A stretch of DNA of 64,000 bases from Oryzias latipes (Eukaryota > Chordata > Actinopteri > Beloniformes > Adrianichthyidae): NCBI RefSeq assembly GCF_002234675.1, contig NC_019866.2, positions 13,483,261 through 13,547,260 on the forward strand, written 5' to 3'. Shown here one piece after another: positions 14,773-27,683 of this stretch. The notes beneath the pieces were generated by a model that ran no database searches, was not told the origin of the DNA, and worked only from the letters and a program-made list of their open reading frames with translations. The position numbers and the translations under genes are program-made. The number at the start of each line of letters is the position of its first letter. Positions within the stretch are counted from its first letter, which is position 1.

Positions 14773-14985
14773 TTAACCCTTGTGCTATCCTAGGCACTTT
14801 AACATTGGGAGTTGGGTCACCTAGACCCATTAGACAGTGCTCTGAACCTTTTTTCTTCAATGATTTGTGATCTTCACTGGTGTCCATGGATTACATGAAA
14901 TCTTTCCACCTTTATCCACCTTTGTCATGGTAGGGAGAACACGTCAACGTAAGGGTGGGGTCATCTAAGATAGCACAAGGGTTAA
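14773..14985 (+). mobile_element. piggyBac-like MITE, copy 1
   Basis: This is a 213 bp non-autonomous element with TTAA at both ends (14773-14776 and 14982-14985). The inverted ends start CCCTTGTGCTATC and finish GATAGCACAAGGG. A TTAA target and CCC-type ends are hallmarks of piggyBac elements. It has no coding capacity. Copies 2 and 3 lie at 41137-41349 and 49137-49343. Confidence 0.85.
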
Positions 14986-15139
14986 TGTTTGGTTGGGGTC
15001 AGAATCATCATTTATTCACTTTAAAATTGAAAATTGCAACCAGACTTGAGCAGCTCGAGACAGTCAGATGACGGAAAGTGGGGGCGAGCTTACACCGTCC
15101 CAACACTCCCTTCCAAAACTCAGAGGTGAATCTCTAAAG

Positions 15140-16009
15140 CAGTGTTTTTCAACCAGTGTGCCGCGGCACACTAGTGTGCCGTGGGAGATGGTCAAGTGTA
15201 CCGTGGAAAATTGCCCTCATTAACTGATCTAAAAACATTTCCCATCTCCAGGATTTCAGCTCTGTGTTCATCCAAACAGGCCCTGATAAAACACTGAGGA
15301 GTTAGGAATATAAAAGATCGTAAAAAACGTTTTCTTTGCATTTATTTTATTTTTATTAAAGACATTTTGATAAGAATGACCGTGCCGCGATTCAGCTGCA
15401 GCTCCGGTGTATTTGGGAAAAGTCCCGTCCCTTTAACTGTCTCCACCAATCATTCTTGAAGGCTTAATCACATGTCATCAGTCTGACCAATCAGAAGTGC
15501 TTAAAGTCTTCACTTCCTTGTCCCGATTTAGCTCGTAAAGTCACTCAGTTCTAACAAAAATACCAGCTAAAGCTCGTCTTTTGCGCTGTAGCTTTCCACA
15601 GAATCCGGTATCAGACCGTGGAACAAGTGAACAAAACAATGAAGCTCCGAAAACCGATCTCCGGCCGTTTTATGCACTACATCTCCCATGATGCATTGGG
15701 TTGTGAGAGTGACAGGGCACAAGGAGATCTGTCGTTAAACGTCTTGAAACCAACGAACACACATCAAACTATTTTTAAATCTTCTAATTTAACTTTTATT
15801 GAATCTTTTAGAGAAAAAAAACAGCTGCAGTTTCCAGCTTTTTCTGCAACAATTATCTCAAAAATGCATGTGAGATTGTGGAGGGAGGGGCTGTAGATCA
15901 ATACAGACTATGAGTTTCTCCTTTTTTTAAATTTTTGGATGCTGGTGTGCCGCGGGATTTTTTTTAAGGTTAAAGTGTGCCGTGGCTCAGAAAAGGTTGA
16001 AAAACACTG
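15140..16009. mobile_element. hAT-type non-autonomous DNA transposon
   Basis: This is an 870 bp element with perfect 15 bp terminal inverted repeats (CAGTGTTTTTCAACC and its complement). It is flanked by a perfect 8 bp target duplication CTCTAAAG at 15132-15139 and 16010-16017. Just inside the ends are GTGTGCCG-type motifs, as seen in hAT/Charlie-like elements. No transposase frame is present, so it would have to be moved in trans. The intact duplication suggests limited decay since insertion. Confidence 0.93.
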
Positions 16010-16017
16010 CTCTAAAG

Positions 16018-17200
16018 AACTACTGCCGCTCTGAAAGAAACTAAAGAAAGCGCGTTTATTTATTTAGCCTAAAAACTGCTAAATTAAAAGACCACTAGGA
16101 ACACTTTCGGAATTGATCAAAAGACGATCGGATTGGGTCTTCGAGGCCAGTTTCTTTGCCCTCAGCTCTACTCAAACTTTGTTCCCAAAAGACCCATCTC
16201 TGCTTTAGTTGATAATTGAATTCAGAACAGCTAACAAACTAGCTAGACATGTTACAAAAGGATTTCCTTGATTAGAGAAGAGGCTGGCAGATGTGAGCAT
16301 GCGGGTTCTTCTGAACCTTCAGGGCTGAATCTGCATTTAACATCAGCCAACAATGGCTCCTCTGAAAGTCCCGTCCTTATTCCTGACACTTCAGACTAAG
16401 ATGAATCCCTGAGCTTCAGTAGATGTACGACAGGTGTGCCCAAGTGTCCATGAGTTACACTTTTTTTTCAAAAAAACACGCCGACAGCATTCTGCGCAGA
16501 TGATGCAGTATTTGTGGTGTCCAGATGGCAGCGTCTCCACATCTGGCTTGTACATATTTGTATAACTGAGGATTTTGCCAAAACATTAGCACCCACGTTA
16601 CTGCAGCATAGTCATTGTTTGTCTTCTTTACGCAAGATGGAGAACAAAACAAATTCTCATGTTAGGTAAGTTCATTACAGAATGTACAACAGTGGTTTGT
16701 TGTGCAACTGCAGGTGAAAGGTCAGCAGAGAGGTTGGAGTCCAAACTGCAGCTGGAGGCTGCAACAGCAGCATTCTGTTGAATCTTTTGAAATATTAGCT
16801 GATGTCTGAGGTTCTGACTCGCCATACAGACTGCTGTCTTTACAGAGTCCGATTCCTCAGCCTATGGGTTAAGCAACTCAAGACAAAATATATCTATATA
16901 TATTTACTTTATTAGAATAATTCTGTGCATTGAATCATCCAGATTCTCAGTTTCTGTCATTCCCCTCCATTTATTCAAATACTGCTCACTTTGACCGGAA
17001 CTCCATAAAGAAACGGTTCATGCAACAATTCAAGATAAAAAGCCGCCCATAGTCAAACGTATGACAGTCAAAACGGATGACGACTCTTGACTTGACATTT
17101 CTGAAGGGTTTAAAGCAGCAGGAGCAAATATTATCAACATTTTTATGTATCCATCTTGAATTGCTGTCTTAATAGATGGATGTAACAAAACAGATAAGTT
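16018..17200. other. Intergenic DNA between wfikkn2 and ankrd40
   Basis: No exon, RNA gene or recognised repeat is seen. A short TA-rich tract lies near 16890-16905. Confidence 0.45.
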
Positions 17201-19106
17201 TAAATGAAGAACTTTTATTTTTGAGTCAACGATGATAGATTACAAAAGCTCAATTCCATCTGGTCTTTTATTGATGCCTCAAATGACTGCAGTAGACTTG
17301 TGCTCGTGGGCTCCCTCTTGTGGCTGAACCATGAAACTCAATTTAGTCCATTGGAGAGATCCAGAAAATATGACGTCACTTCCCTTTATAGACTGTTTAG
17401 ATATTTATTATGGTGTAATTGATTAACATTGGTAGACGTTAGGATGTTTTGATCATACAACTAAAGAAAAAGAAAACAAAAGTTAATGTATTGTACTTTA
17501 TCAAACAACATAAAACAACTTCAAGTGTTTTTTTTTCTTCTACAGTATACAGAACCTGCTTCATATAAAAATATCAAACTCTGAATGCATAGGTTAATTT
17601 CAACTCCATGATGCAATTTCTGCAATAACTAGCAACCCACAAATCTCTTTACAGAAACACAAAGATCCCCACCACCCCAAAAAAAGCTAACAAATTACAA
17701 ACATGCAGCTGTTGTCGCCCGCCGGGCACGAAACTGTTTGATTTCTTTGACTCCACATCGTCCAACTTTCTTGAGGGAATTCCTCCCCAACAAACGCAGC
17801 ACAGCTTCCAGCAAGTGTTTCATGTGGTTGGAAAGGAGGAAAATAAGCACTCTGTGGTCCTGATCTGCTGGAACACTTCCATCGCATTGCACTTCAATGA
17901 TAAGACCTCCAAACTTTCAGAATCGCCGCTGAGCCCCTGCACTATAAAGACGTTCAAAATAATAAACCTAACATGTTAAAAATACTCAAAATGATGAAAA
18001 AAAATCAAACAAGAAGTAAACACTTGTTAGATGCTGATTGTAGGGCATGTGCAACATCTCTGAGGGGAGGGAGCCCCCGCTTCATGCTTTCACCTGGCTG
18101 TGGCGGTCCACCTTCACCACGCCGTCGCTGACCGTTAGTGTCAAATCCCCAGCATCCCATCTTCTGAATTCCAACAAGGCTAAGGTCCATGAAACAGCTT
18201 TGGGAATTCAAAGAAAAGACCGGAATGTCTTCAAACGTTGGACGAACAGAAAAAAAATCTTTTTAGAGTTATATTCTTTTTTTCGGGCGTGGGGGGGGTG
18301 TAAAAGCTTTACTAAACTCCGTTTTGGTTTCCATTCTAAATAAATGAATGAACGGCAACTAAAGTTTCAGCATGTTTCACACAGAACCTCTGCTGTCATC
18401 TGATCGCCTCTCAATCATTAATATGAATAAACTCTAAATTTATGAGTAAATACTTTACAACTGATTTAACATAACACACTGCAGACTGAGGGTCTGTATT
18501 TGTTCTTTATCGTGCCCATCTGTGTAGGAGTGATGTGATCAGCCAGTAAAAGATCCCAAAAGCTCAAATGAGAGACAAATTTCACCTTAAGAGCAGAACT
18601 CTCTGCAAGACACTAAAGGTTTCTGCCAAGAGCACATAGAAAAGTGTCGTTGGAACTGCAGCTGCTACTGCCAATCCTTCCCATCATCCTCTGCTTCTAC
18701 ATCTTCAAAAAGTCTGTATAAGGCGATTGCAAAAGTCCTAATTGAGTCCAGCCTACAAGGAAGACAAGCCAACCCCCCCCCCCCCCCCCCACATACACAC
18801 ACACCCCAATTGACCCACTAGATCCTTGGCACAAAGTGCAGTGGGAAGAGAGTGATAAAGAGAACGGAGGGCATATGCTTTCACACATAATGGAGGGCGC
18901 CATGCATCAGTAGTCGCTTGGAGCTGGTTGGATACATGAGAGCAGCAGGAGGGCCGGTGGAGGACAGGAAGAGGGCAACAGCTACAGTGGACAAACAGAT
19001 GCCGATCGGTTCAGAATCAGGGACGGACGCAGGCAGCAGGTTCAGGTTGCTTATGGGTGGCTACAGAAGCCCATCAGAAGACCTCAGGAAAGGGGGGGTT
19101 GCAGCT
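17201..19106 (-). other. ankrd40: Probable ankrd40 3' UTR and flank
   Basis: This lies downstream of the ankrd40 stop on the minus strand. AATAAA motifs on that strand at about 17215 and 17265 could end a UTR of about 1.8-1.9 kb. A long C run on the plus strand (about 18774-18790) is followed by a short CA-rich stretch. I see no other gene. Confidence 0.4.
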
Positions 19107-22100
19107 TTAGTAGGTGAGCCGGGAGGCCTTCATGTTGTAGCAGGGTCTGTCTGTCAGACTCCCACCAGAAGAAAAGAGGGACAAACTCTCGCCTTTTTCC
19201 AGCACGATTTCCAGCTCCTGAAAGTCCTGCAGCCGAGCCACATCTTTGTCCTGGAAAGAAAAACCACGAGCAAATAAAAAAAACTGTCTTTATTTGGGAA
19301 AATGTCACTTTGTTCAATTTCATTCTAATTCTAAATTGTACATTTTAGAGGCGTGAAGCAGCTCAAGACACAAAAATCTGGTCTTATGAGCATGCAACTC
19401 TATAGAAGAAAGCCTACACTTCACCTTTCTCAGCATGGTGTTGGGGAGCTTGCGGATCTTCTCCACGTGCTCCGGACTGATGTCTAACTCCCGACAGCAG
19501 ACTCTGAGAAGGGAGCGGTACGTGAGCTCCTGTCGGTCCAGCTCCACCTCAATGAAGTCGTTCTCTCTGGCGCTGGGGTTCTGGATCCGAACTTTCAGTA
19601 CCAACTCTGCAGATCAGAAGGAGAGTCATGCCACTGAAAGCTCTTTTGAGGAAGCACTATGATAGAGGCACAGATTCTTCTTCGGCTGGTCTGTTTGACA
19701 TTCAAAAGAATGCTGTGAAGCTGGGACGGGGAGCGCTGCTTCACGCACCGCGCTTTCTTGGTTTAACTAAGTGGATGGATCAAATCAAAACCACCGCTGT
19801 CTTTGATTTTCTTCAGAAAAGCAGAGGAACCCACCTTGTACGTTAACAGGGAAGGTGCTGGTGAAGAAGAACGGCTGGAAGGCTGGCATGGGCCCGCTGG
19901 CCTGGTTGTAGCTCAGCTGCTGTGGGACAGACGGTTGTCGGTTCAGGTTCTGGTTAGAGCTGGCCACCTGGGCTTGAACCTGACTGCTGCCGCCGCTGCC
20001 TGCCAAATTGGGGCACGGCGAGGCCAGTGGAGAGGAACACATGGTTCCGTTGTGGGCGACGGCGCTGGAGTAGTCGGCGTGATTAACCAGGTGAGGCTCA
20101 ACGGACAGGTCCATGGGCACGGTGCAGTTAACCACCGTGTGGCTGTGAGGCGAGGACGCAGTGGGTGACGCGCCATTTTGCTCGTGCACTGGAATGAATT
20201 CACTAGCTTGACTGTGGTTGACGGTGGGTTTTGCTGGAGAGGAGCTTTCAGAGAGCAGACTGTGAGACGTCTGGATCCCGTCTGCTGGAGGAGGAGAGGC
20301 GGAGTCGCTCTGTGCGTCTTCAGCAGAGCCGTTCTGAACGTTGTGCTGTCCGAGGATGAGCTCAGACTTGCTGTCCATCTTGGAATACATGAAGGGTGGA
20401 TTGGACAGGTAATTAGGGATGATTGCTAACTCCGGCTCCTTGAGTTCAGGCACGTCTTCCCCCTCAACTGTGGCAACAAACAAAAAGTCCTTTTAGGTTT
20501 ACAGAAATGCAGCAGTCTTGTGTGCAGTTGCAATATCAGTTTTTTCCAAGTGTAAAAAGTTTTGTGGCTGCAACGAATTATTGAGCATCTATGAAAAAAC
20601 GATTTTAAATGTTTAAAAAGTTTTGGCCACTTGCAAAATTGCATTTATAACAATAATAATTTTTCCAACACTGCAGACTAAATTTAACTGAATCTCACCT
20701 TATTCTCAGTAGGTTGAGTTGTGAACATCAACCTTTGTGTTGATTTATTTTGTTAATCAAAACCTGGAATTTTTACAGTTTTGCTCCAATTAACACAAAA
20801 CTACAAACTAGTTTGGTGGTTGCAGGCAGGGAAGGGGAATTTGTTACGGTGTGCGCTCCTGATGGTTTACACGGTTTCTCCGGACGGCGTAGCAGCATTT
20901 CCGCCTTCTGTGGTCCGGAAGCCTCGGACCGCAGTCCGTCTGGCTGCAGTCCGAAGCTTCATCCGGACTAGCTTCGTGTTTGGACGGAGCGCACACCATA
21001 ACAAAGCCCCCTCCCCGGCCTGCAAACACCAAGCAAGTCCGGAGGAGGCTTCGGACCGCGGTCAGTCTGCGCAGTCCTGAGAAACCGTGTAAACAATCAT
21101 GTGAATTTGTGGTTCCAGTGTTGTCAAGACAAAATAAAGGCTGATGTTATTCCCACAAATTTACATCCAAGAGACACATCGCGGCATCGCCCGCAAGGAG
21201 TTTAAGTTCATCACAGCTAAATGTTGTTGTTGGCACATCTTAGCCTAATGCTAACCTTTCTTCCCGGTCCTTGTAGCCAAGAATAAAGCACTGGCCGCAT
21301 GAGCGAACAGGTCCTTAATAATAATCGTAACAATAGTTAAAGAACATTTAGAAATCATCTCCTGCTGTTTCCCGCTAATTTTGCCGTCTGAGGACAGCTG
21401 CAGCCTCCCTCTAGCACAGATTTTGCCATGCTGAACTTTAGCTGGTAGGACCAACAACGCAGTAGAACAGCGAGCACTGAAGCCATCGCCCCAGCGTTTT
21501 AAGTGACAGAATAAGCGATGTAGAAGAAGAAAATGAAAAAGCGGTTTGGCGGATTGCTTTTTCATTTTATAATTTTGAGTCAACAAATGCAGCTTCATTT
21601 TGAAAATGAAAACGCATTTCTAGTATTGACTTTTATTTTTAATTATGGTTTTAATAATGAAAATTGTAAGAAAAAAAACGTATGAATGAAGAAATACAAC
21701 ATTTTTGCAGAGCTGGTACACCGATTGGAAAGAAAGGTGCTGACTGGTTGATCTGCAAAACTCGCGTCAAAAGTATGAGGACGTAACTTGAGCGTGAAGA
21801 ATTTTGTGAACCAAACACAAGATTAAGACTTTTCTGAGCACCTGGAAAATATTTTTACAAGTGGAAAAATTAGATTTCTACAGGTTTACCTTTTTTTTTT
21901 AAATATATATATGTACATAAATGTTGTGGACTTGCAAATATTTTTGCAACTAACTGAAGTTTTTCCTTCCACATGTAAATATCATTTATACATGTAGATA
22001 TCATTTTACTGCTGAAAAATACTATAGAAAGACAAACCCTATAGCTCAACTTTGGAGTGTATTAACCAAAGACAAATGTATTCTATAAGATACAATTTTT

Positions 22101-23056
22101 TAACTGACGTCTCATCTGTCACAGAGTGGATATCATATCCTGGGGAATAAAAAAAGTAATTAGAAGAACTTTACCGCCTAACAGTCGCTTGATCTCTGGT
22201 TTGGATGTTAGTTGAGACGCCAGCTCATCTTTAGCCGTGAGGACTTCTTTGTCTGCCCCACAACTTAGTAAATAGGTCACTACATGCTTATGGTTCCTCT
22301 TGCAAGCCCAGTGCAGGCATGTCCTAAAGAAAACAATGAAAGAAAAAGCATTTAGACATGAGATGTGGCCCATAGCATAAACATATTTTCACTTGAAAGA
22401 CCCACTCCAAAGAAAATCGTGTTAATTGTGTTTTTGACGTTTTTGTTGCACCACTAATGTTAGGTGTGGGCTGTAAGCTAAAGGGAGAAAGTGTAAACAA
22501 AGGGATGATGGGATATCAGCAGAGGTGATTTTTTTCTAATTTCCGCTCTGCAGAAACTATGGCCTAGAGCACAACAGGTTTTTGGATTTTGCCTATAAAT
22601 CATAATTAAAAGACCACTCTGAACTTTTTTACAAAAGATTGAAATATAACTGGAGTGGGACTTAAGGAACACTGATTATAAAGACAACAATTCTGGAAGT
22701 TAGAGTCCTGGACAATCAGACAGAAGCTGATAGTGAAAACACAATTTGATAAGCAAAGGAAAAAGTCGCAATGTTGGCGGTTTAACAAGCTCTGCTTTGT
22801 GTAATAGGATAACAGTGAGCATTTTTAATCCTCGTTACATCAAGGACACGTGATAATTGCTGATCGTAAAACAACACTGGGGACTCATTTTTGGTCAGAT
22901 TAAACATTTTCGTAATACTTACCATCCATTGATTTCGTTTTGGGAATTGACGTTTACTCCACTCTCCACTAACGAGCGCACTTCGTCCAGATCCCCGATA
23001 GCAGATGCTTCTCTCAGCCTCTCTTGTAATTCTTTATCCAACGAAGTCGTGGACAT
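19107..23056 (-). CDS. ankrd40: ANKRD40, ankyrin repeat domain protein
   Basis: The coding exons on the minus strand are 23056-22923, 22323-22175, 20467-19835, 19606-19425 and 19250-19107. All borders are GT-AG, and the phases join to 413 residues and a TAA stop at 19107-19109. The start is the ATG at 23054-23056. The N-terminus (about 10-90) carries ankyrin repeats with the NEINGWTCLHWACKRNH core. The middle exon (about 95-305) is Ser/Pro/Asn-rich and probably disordered, ending at the conserved PAFQPFFF motif. The last two exons carry the conserved domain with VLKVRIQNP and DRQELTY, and the protein ends ASRLTY, like the human protein (RASKLTY). Human ANKRD40 is about 368 residues, so the linker here is longer. 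Molecular function is poorly known. It faces luc7l3 head to head, as in human. Intron 1 holds a copy of repeat family X and intron 2 a fold-back repeat. Confidence 0.96.
20817..21093. repeat. GC-rich fold-back repeat in ankrd40 intron 2
   Basis: Two overlapping inverted repeats are visible. One pairs about 20817-20859 with about 20985-21030 (core GGTGTGCGCTCC and its complement). The other pairs GTTTACACGGTTTCTC at about 20869-20884 with its complement at about 21078-21093. Inside the second pair, GTCCGAAGC-type motifs also recur in inverted order. It looks like a fold-back or MITE-type element, but I could not find a convincing target duplication. Confidence 0.6.
22396..22665. repeat. Repeat family X, copy A (ankrd40 intron 1)
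   Basis: This is about 270 bp. It starts AAAGACCCACTCCA and ends with the near-complementary TGGAGTGGGACTT. Inside is GGGATGATGGGA, and CTCTGCAGAAACTATG is shared with copy B. It looks like a non-autonomous DNA element. The superfamily is not assigned. Confidence 0.55.
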
Positions 23057-24539
23057 TTTGCCACAAAACACTAGCGATGTTAGATCATATGGTGCAAAAC
23101 CGCCGTGCTATTTACATCAATTGTCAAAACACAATCCACGACCGATTTAACAAGTGATTGCACACAGCTCGGGCTGAACAGACTCTCCAGCTAACTGTAG
23201 CTACCCCGGCTAACCTTACCTACTGGCTAGCTTGAGGAGGTGTTAGCTTGTAGCTTCAGCTAACGTAACTTCGTCGTGGCCGCCATTTAACGGGGAAACA
23301 GCTACTTTTCTCCTTTGTATTTATGTATGCTGCTGGTTGACGCCACAGAAGCGCTGTCGTCACCCTGAACACTCGTTCAGTCCTAAAACTGTGGTGACAG
23401 TCAGAGGTCTGCCGGTGTAAAACGCCACCGTCTCACTAGGGGGGGAACGTTAAGATGTGACAACTGCGCACAAATGTTCGTTCCCATGGTAGCGGTTACT
23501 TCACGCAATAACCTTCCGTGTTTTACTTTTTAATTAATACCAAACTTAACGTCAGATTCTTTGTTTTTGCCCTCAGCGTCACGAATAAAATGATAAATTT
23601 AGTGCGAACTTCCAAGCATGGTAACAGGTGCAACACTGCTGTCAGTCTCGGCTTGTGTATGATTGTATCGTAAAAATAATTATAGTTTCTACACGTTATT
23701 TGGGAATTGTTTCTTGATAAAATATAAAATAATAATTTGACTAGTATTTAACAACAAATGTAAAATTCAATTTTAAATGATGGATGGAAATATTAGAGCC
23801 CTTGGCTGACTAAATAATGGGGTTGAAAACAAAGTAAGTATAATATTATGAATGCATATATTCACAGCTGAAAATAATACATGTATATAATTAAAATAAA
23901 CATCATAGTTTACAAAATAATTACGATTAAAATAATTTCATGGAAAAAGTAAATATGAAAAAGTTAAGCTGAAGCCAAATAAAGCAAATTTAAAAAAATA
24001 AATAAAACTTAAATCATTGTTCAAGAAAATGAGAGAAACGTGCTCTAAATAAGCCTAAATAGTTAAACATAACTTTAAGAATTTTTGCAAAACAAACCGG
24101 AAACTGCTGCCGAACAGGTTAGCGTTTCTACAAAATTTTCAATTCCCTCAAAAATGTAAACCCTTTTAATAATGATATTTTTTAAATACCAGAAGCCAAA
24201 GAAAAGTATATGGTTAAAGTAAATTAAATATATTTAAAAATAAATAAAACAAAAATGCAACACCTAGCTAAAAACACATTTATTTTCCACCCGACAACTG
24301 AAAAAACCTGTTTGCACTGAATTGCTAAACGTTTGATTTGACATTACTAGTTGAAAGTATTCTAAAGTTATAGCTCCTAATTAGCACACAGTTTGCCCTT
24401 TAATGGCTCGTTTTAAATTCTTACCAAAAGAAAAACTGCAGGAGAAGCCAAACTTTTCGAGACTAGAATTTCCTGAAATACCTTGTGGGGGGCAGAAAAT
24501 TAAATTATAAAAAAATTATATATTATTTTTTTTGCCTGG
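23057..24539. promoter_or_regulatory. ankrd40 side of head-to-head promoter region
   Basis: This is the ankrd40 side of the space between the divergent ankrd40 (start codon at 23056) and luc7l3 (start codon at 25578). Up to about 23.5 kb it is relatively GC-rich, as expected for a housekeeping 5' UTR and promoter. From about 23.6 kb it is AT-rich and featureless. No TATA box can be assigned with confidence. Human ANKRD40 and LUC7L3 are also divergent neighbours, so shared regulation is plausible. Confidence 0.5.
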
Positions 24540-25307
24540 GGAAAAAAACACGGGGAAATCAGAAGAACTACCAGGCTAATTTCACTTCTAACATTGATTG
24601 GAAAAAAGTCTGGTCTTTACCACAAAAATACTTCTTAACAAATAAAGTCAAAGAAATCTCTTTTAAACTCCTACACAGATTTTATCCAGCAAAGCATTAT
24701 TTAACTAAATTTAAGGCTGACATAAACACCAGTTGTACTTTCTGCCAGAAACAACCTGAAACCTGCTCTCATTTATTCTGGTCTTGTGAATTTACATACA
24801 GATTTTGGAAAAACATTCACAAATTTATCACCGATTCTATTTTTGCTGACATACAACTTTATTATAAAAACATACTTTTTGGTTTTCATAGCGTTGATGT
24901 CAAAGACCGTGATGCTTTCTTTTGTGTAAACATGGTATTATTTATCGCTAAATTTCATATACACAAAAGAAAATTTTCCAATAAAAAACCGGATTTCTTT
25001 GTGTTCAAACTGGAACTGCAGCGTTATTTAAACTTAATTTCTGCTTCAAAAAATACAAAAGCTCAAAAAACAATTAGCATCTGTAAATCTTTTGGACTGC
25101 TGACATAGATTTACTCTCGCATTTTCTCTTTTCTCTTTTCTCTTTTTTTTTTTTGTTTCTTTTTATTTCTTATTCCCTTTTGTGTTTATTATTAATAATT
25201 AGTATTTTTTAAAGAATGCAACATGTTTGTTCTGTATTCAGAATTCTATTGTACATTATATGTGCATAATTGTTGTATTTTCTTGTTTTGTATGTTGCAA
25301 TTGTTCA

Positions 25308-25340
<33 letters not shown>
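24540..25340 (+). mobile_element. 5'-truncated LINE remnant with poly(A) tail
   Basis: An open frame from 24485 to 25108 encodes the C-terminal end of a LINE ORF2-like protein. It has KLLHRFYPAKHYLTKF, a cysteine/histidine motif (CTFCQKQPETCSHLFWSC) like the zinc-binding region at the end of non-LTR reverse transcriptases, and then FWKNI. About 200 bp of AT-rich 3' UTR follow, then AATAAA and an A run at 25310-25340. The upstream catalytic reverse transcriptase is absent, so this is a dead 5'-truncated copy. It resembles L1/Tx1-type LINEs. CAGGCT occurs both near 24572 and just after the tail, but that is too short to claim a target duplication. Confidence 0.82.
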
Positions 25341-25341
<1 letters not shown>

Positions 25342-25577
25342 AGGCTTCCCTGCTCTCCTCCTGTTAGCGGTGCTCTTGTCGCAGATTTTATTCTAATCGT
25401 AAAGTGAAGCAAAACGAAGAAGAAATAAGCGACAAGTACTTCCGGTTCAGGTGGCGCTTTGATTATTGTCAAGAGTCTGCCATTTTGATCAGGTGTACTT
25501 TGCGCAGTATATGCCGTGGAAGTGATTCTTATTATTCACCTCAAGGTTCCGAACAAAGTTTCTATTATTTGAGGAAA

Positions 25578-27649
25578 ATGCTGTCAGCCGCCCAGTTACT
25601 CGACGAGTTAATGGGCCGAGACAGAAACTTGGCCCCTGACGAGAAGCGGGCCAACGTGCGATGGGACGACGAGAGCGTAAGTTAGCCTGTTAGCTAACTT
25701 TAGCCTAGATATTGAGTTTGATAAGGTTACACAGTTGAGATAGGATGTGAGCACTGAACTTATTATTTTTTAACATTTGAGTCAAATATATTGCACAATC
25801 CTTCAATGAAAGCGTTAGACTCGGCGAGGATTTGGCAACATTGGCGGGAACTTTGGTCGCGTGGTGACCCGACGTAGCCTCATTTTTGCTAATCGCTCCT
25901 AGCGGATCAAAGATGAAGTTTATTTCCCCGTTATGAAGATCAGACCGGATTTAATGTTAGCTACATTAGGCTAGCATGTGTTAAGAGTAAACTAGGTTTA
26001 CTTTGATGTACATAATTCAGGAGGACGGAGAGATTTTTTTTTTTTTTTTTTGCGAATGGTTGGCTCTTTATTTGTAATCTTATTGCACAACATTGGTTTG
26101 TTGTTGCAGAGTCCCTATAAAAGACGTATAAACAGTGAATTTATTTTTTATGATTATTTCTGATTGAACTCATTAAAAATGTGTAATATCATTATCCCAT
26201 TAAATGTAAAAAGTGCTCACACTATTTTTTATCATAGGTTTGCCGATACTATCTGTGCGGCTTCTGTCCAGCTGAGTTGTTCACGAACACTCGTTCTGAT
26301 TTGGGTATGTCTACAATTTACATATTAACCTCTCCCCCACTCATATATTAACTGTTAGGTTAACAGTATGTTTGTCTTCCTCCTCTAGGACCCTGTGAGA
26401 AGATCCATGATGAAAATCTTAGAAAGACGTAAGCTGGAAGCTTTTAGTCGCCATCTTTCTGCAAGCTCATCTTTCTCTAAACGACTGATTGTGATGTTCC
26501 AGGTATGAGAAAAGTTCTCGGTTCCAGAAAGAGGGCTACGAAAGAGACTTTCTGCGGTATCTACAGTCCCTTTTGGCGGAAGTGGAGCGGCGGATTCGTA
26601 GAGGGCACGCTCGCCTCGCACTTTCCCAAGCTCAGCAGAATTCTGGGGTTGGTGCTTTATTTATTTATTTATTCTTAATAAAAAAATATGCAGTTTACAT
26701 GCTTGTTCCTTATTCTAATTTCCTGCATTGTGCTGGAGCTTCAATCACCAGCTTAGCAGGATTTTTACTTTTATTGTTATTTATTTATTTTTTTCATTTC
26801 TGCAGGGACCTGGTCCGACAGGGAAGAATGAAGAGAAGATCCAGGTTCTAACGGAAAAGATTGAGGACTTGGTTGTTCAGGTTAGACAGTAAAGAATGAA
26901 AGTATGCTTTTAGTATGACCATTAATAAAAATATAGAAAATTGGAAAATGTACATAATGGGTTGTTGCACCTTTTAGTGTAGAGTTGCAGCAATTAGGAT
27001 AATAAAAAATACTGATTATTATGTTAAAACGTGTTTTTCTTATGCATTATTTTTCACTATTTAGCTATTTTGCTGCTAAGCTGTGTCTGTTTCTGCACGT
27101 TTCTGCAGATCGAGGAACTTGGGTCTGAGGGTCGCGTGGAGGAGGCTCAAGGAATGATGAAACTGGTGGAGCAGCTGAAGGATGAGAGGGAGATGCTCAA
27201 CTCCACCCCTTCAGTGAGTCATGAAGGAGGGGTTGTCCTACAGTGTGCAAACATACATTTTTGCTTCCATTTAAAAAGTGAATGCAGTTGACCTATGAAG
27301 ACTAAGACTGGTTAAAAAAGAAAGAATATTGTTCGTTCACAATCTAAGTTGATTCCAAAAGAAAGCTTTCGACATCTAAACATGTGGGGAGAAAAGATAA
27401 CTAAAAAATATATATATATTTCTCTATATTCCCTGCAGACCATTGAAAGCTTTGCAGCTCAGGAGAAACAGATGGAGGTGTGTGAGGTGTGTGGAGCCTT
27501 TCTCATCGTGGGTGATGCTCAGTCTAGAGTTGATGACCATTTAATGGGCAAACAGCATATGGGCTATGCCAAGATCAAATCCACCGTGGAGGAGTTAAAG
27601 GTAACAGGATCACATGATTAAATCAAAGCTGAAGACAAAACAATGAAGA

Positions 27650-27683
<34 letters not shown>

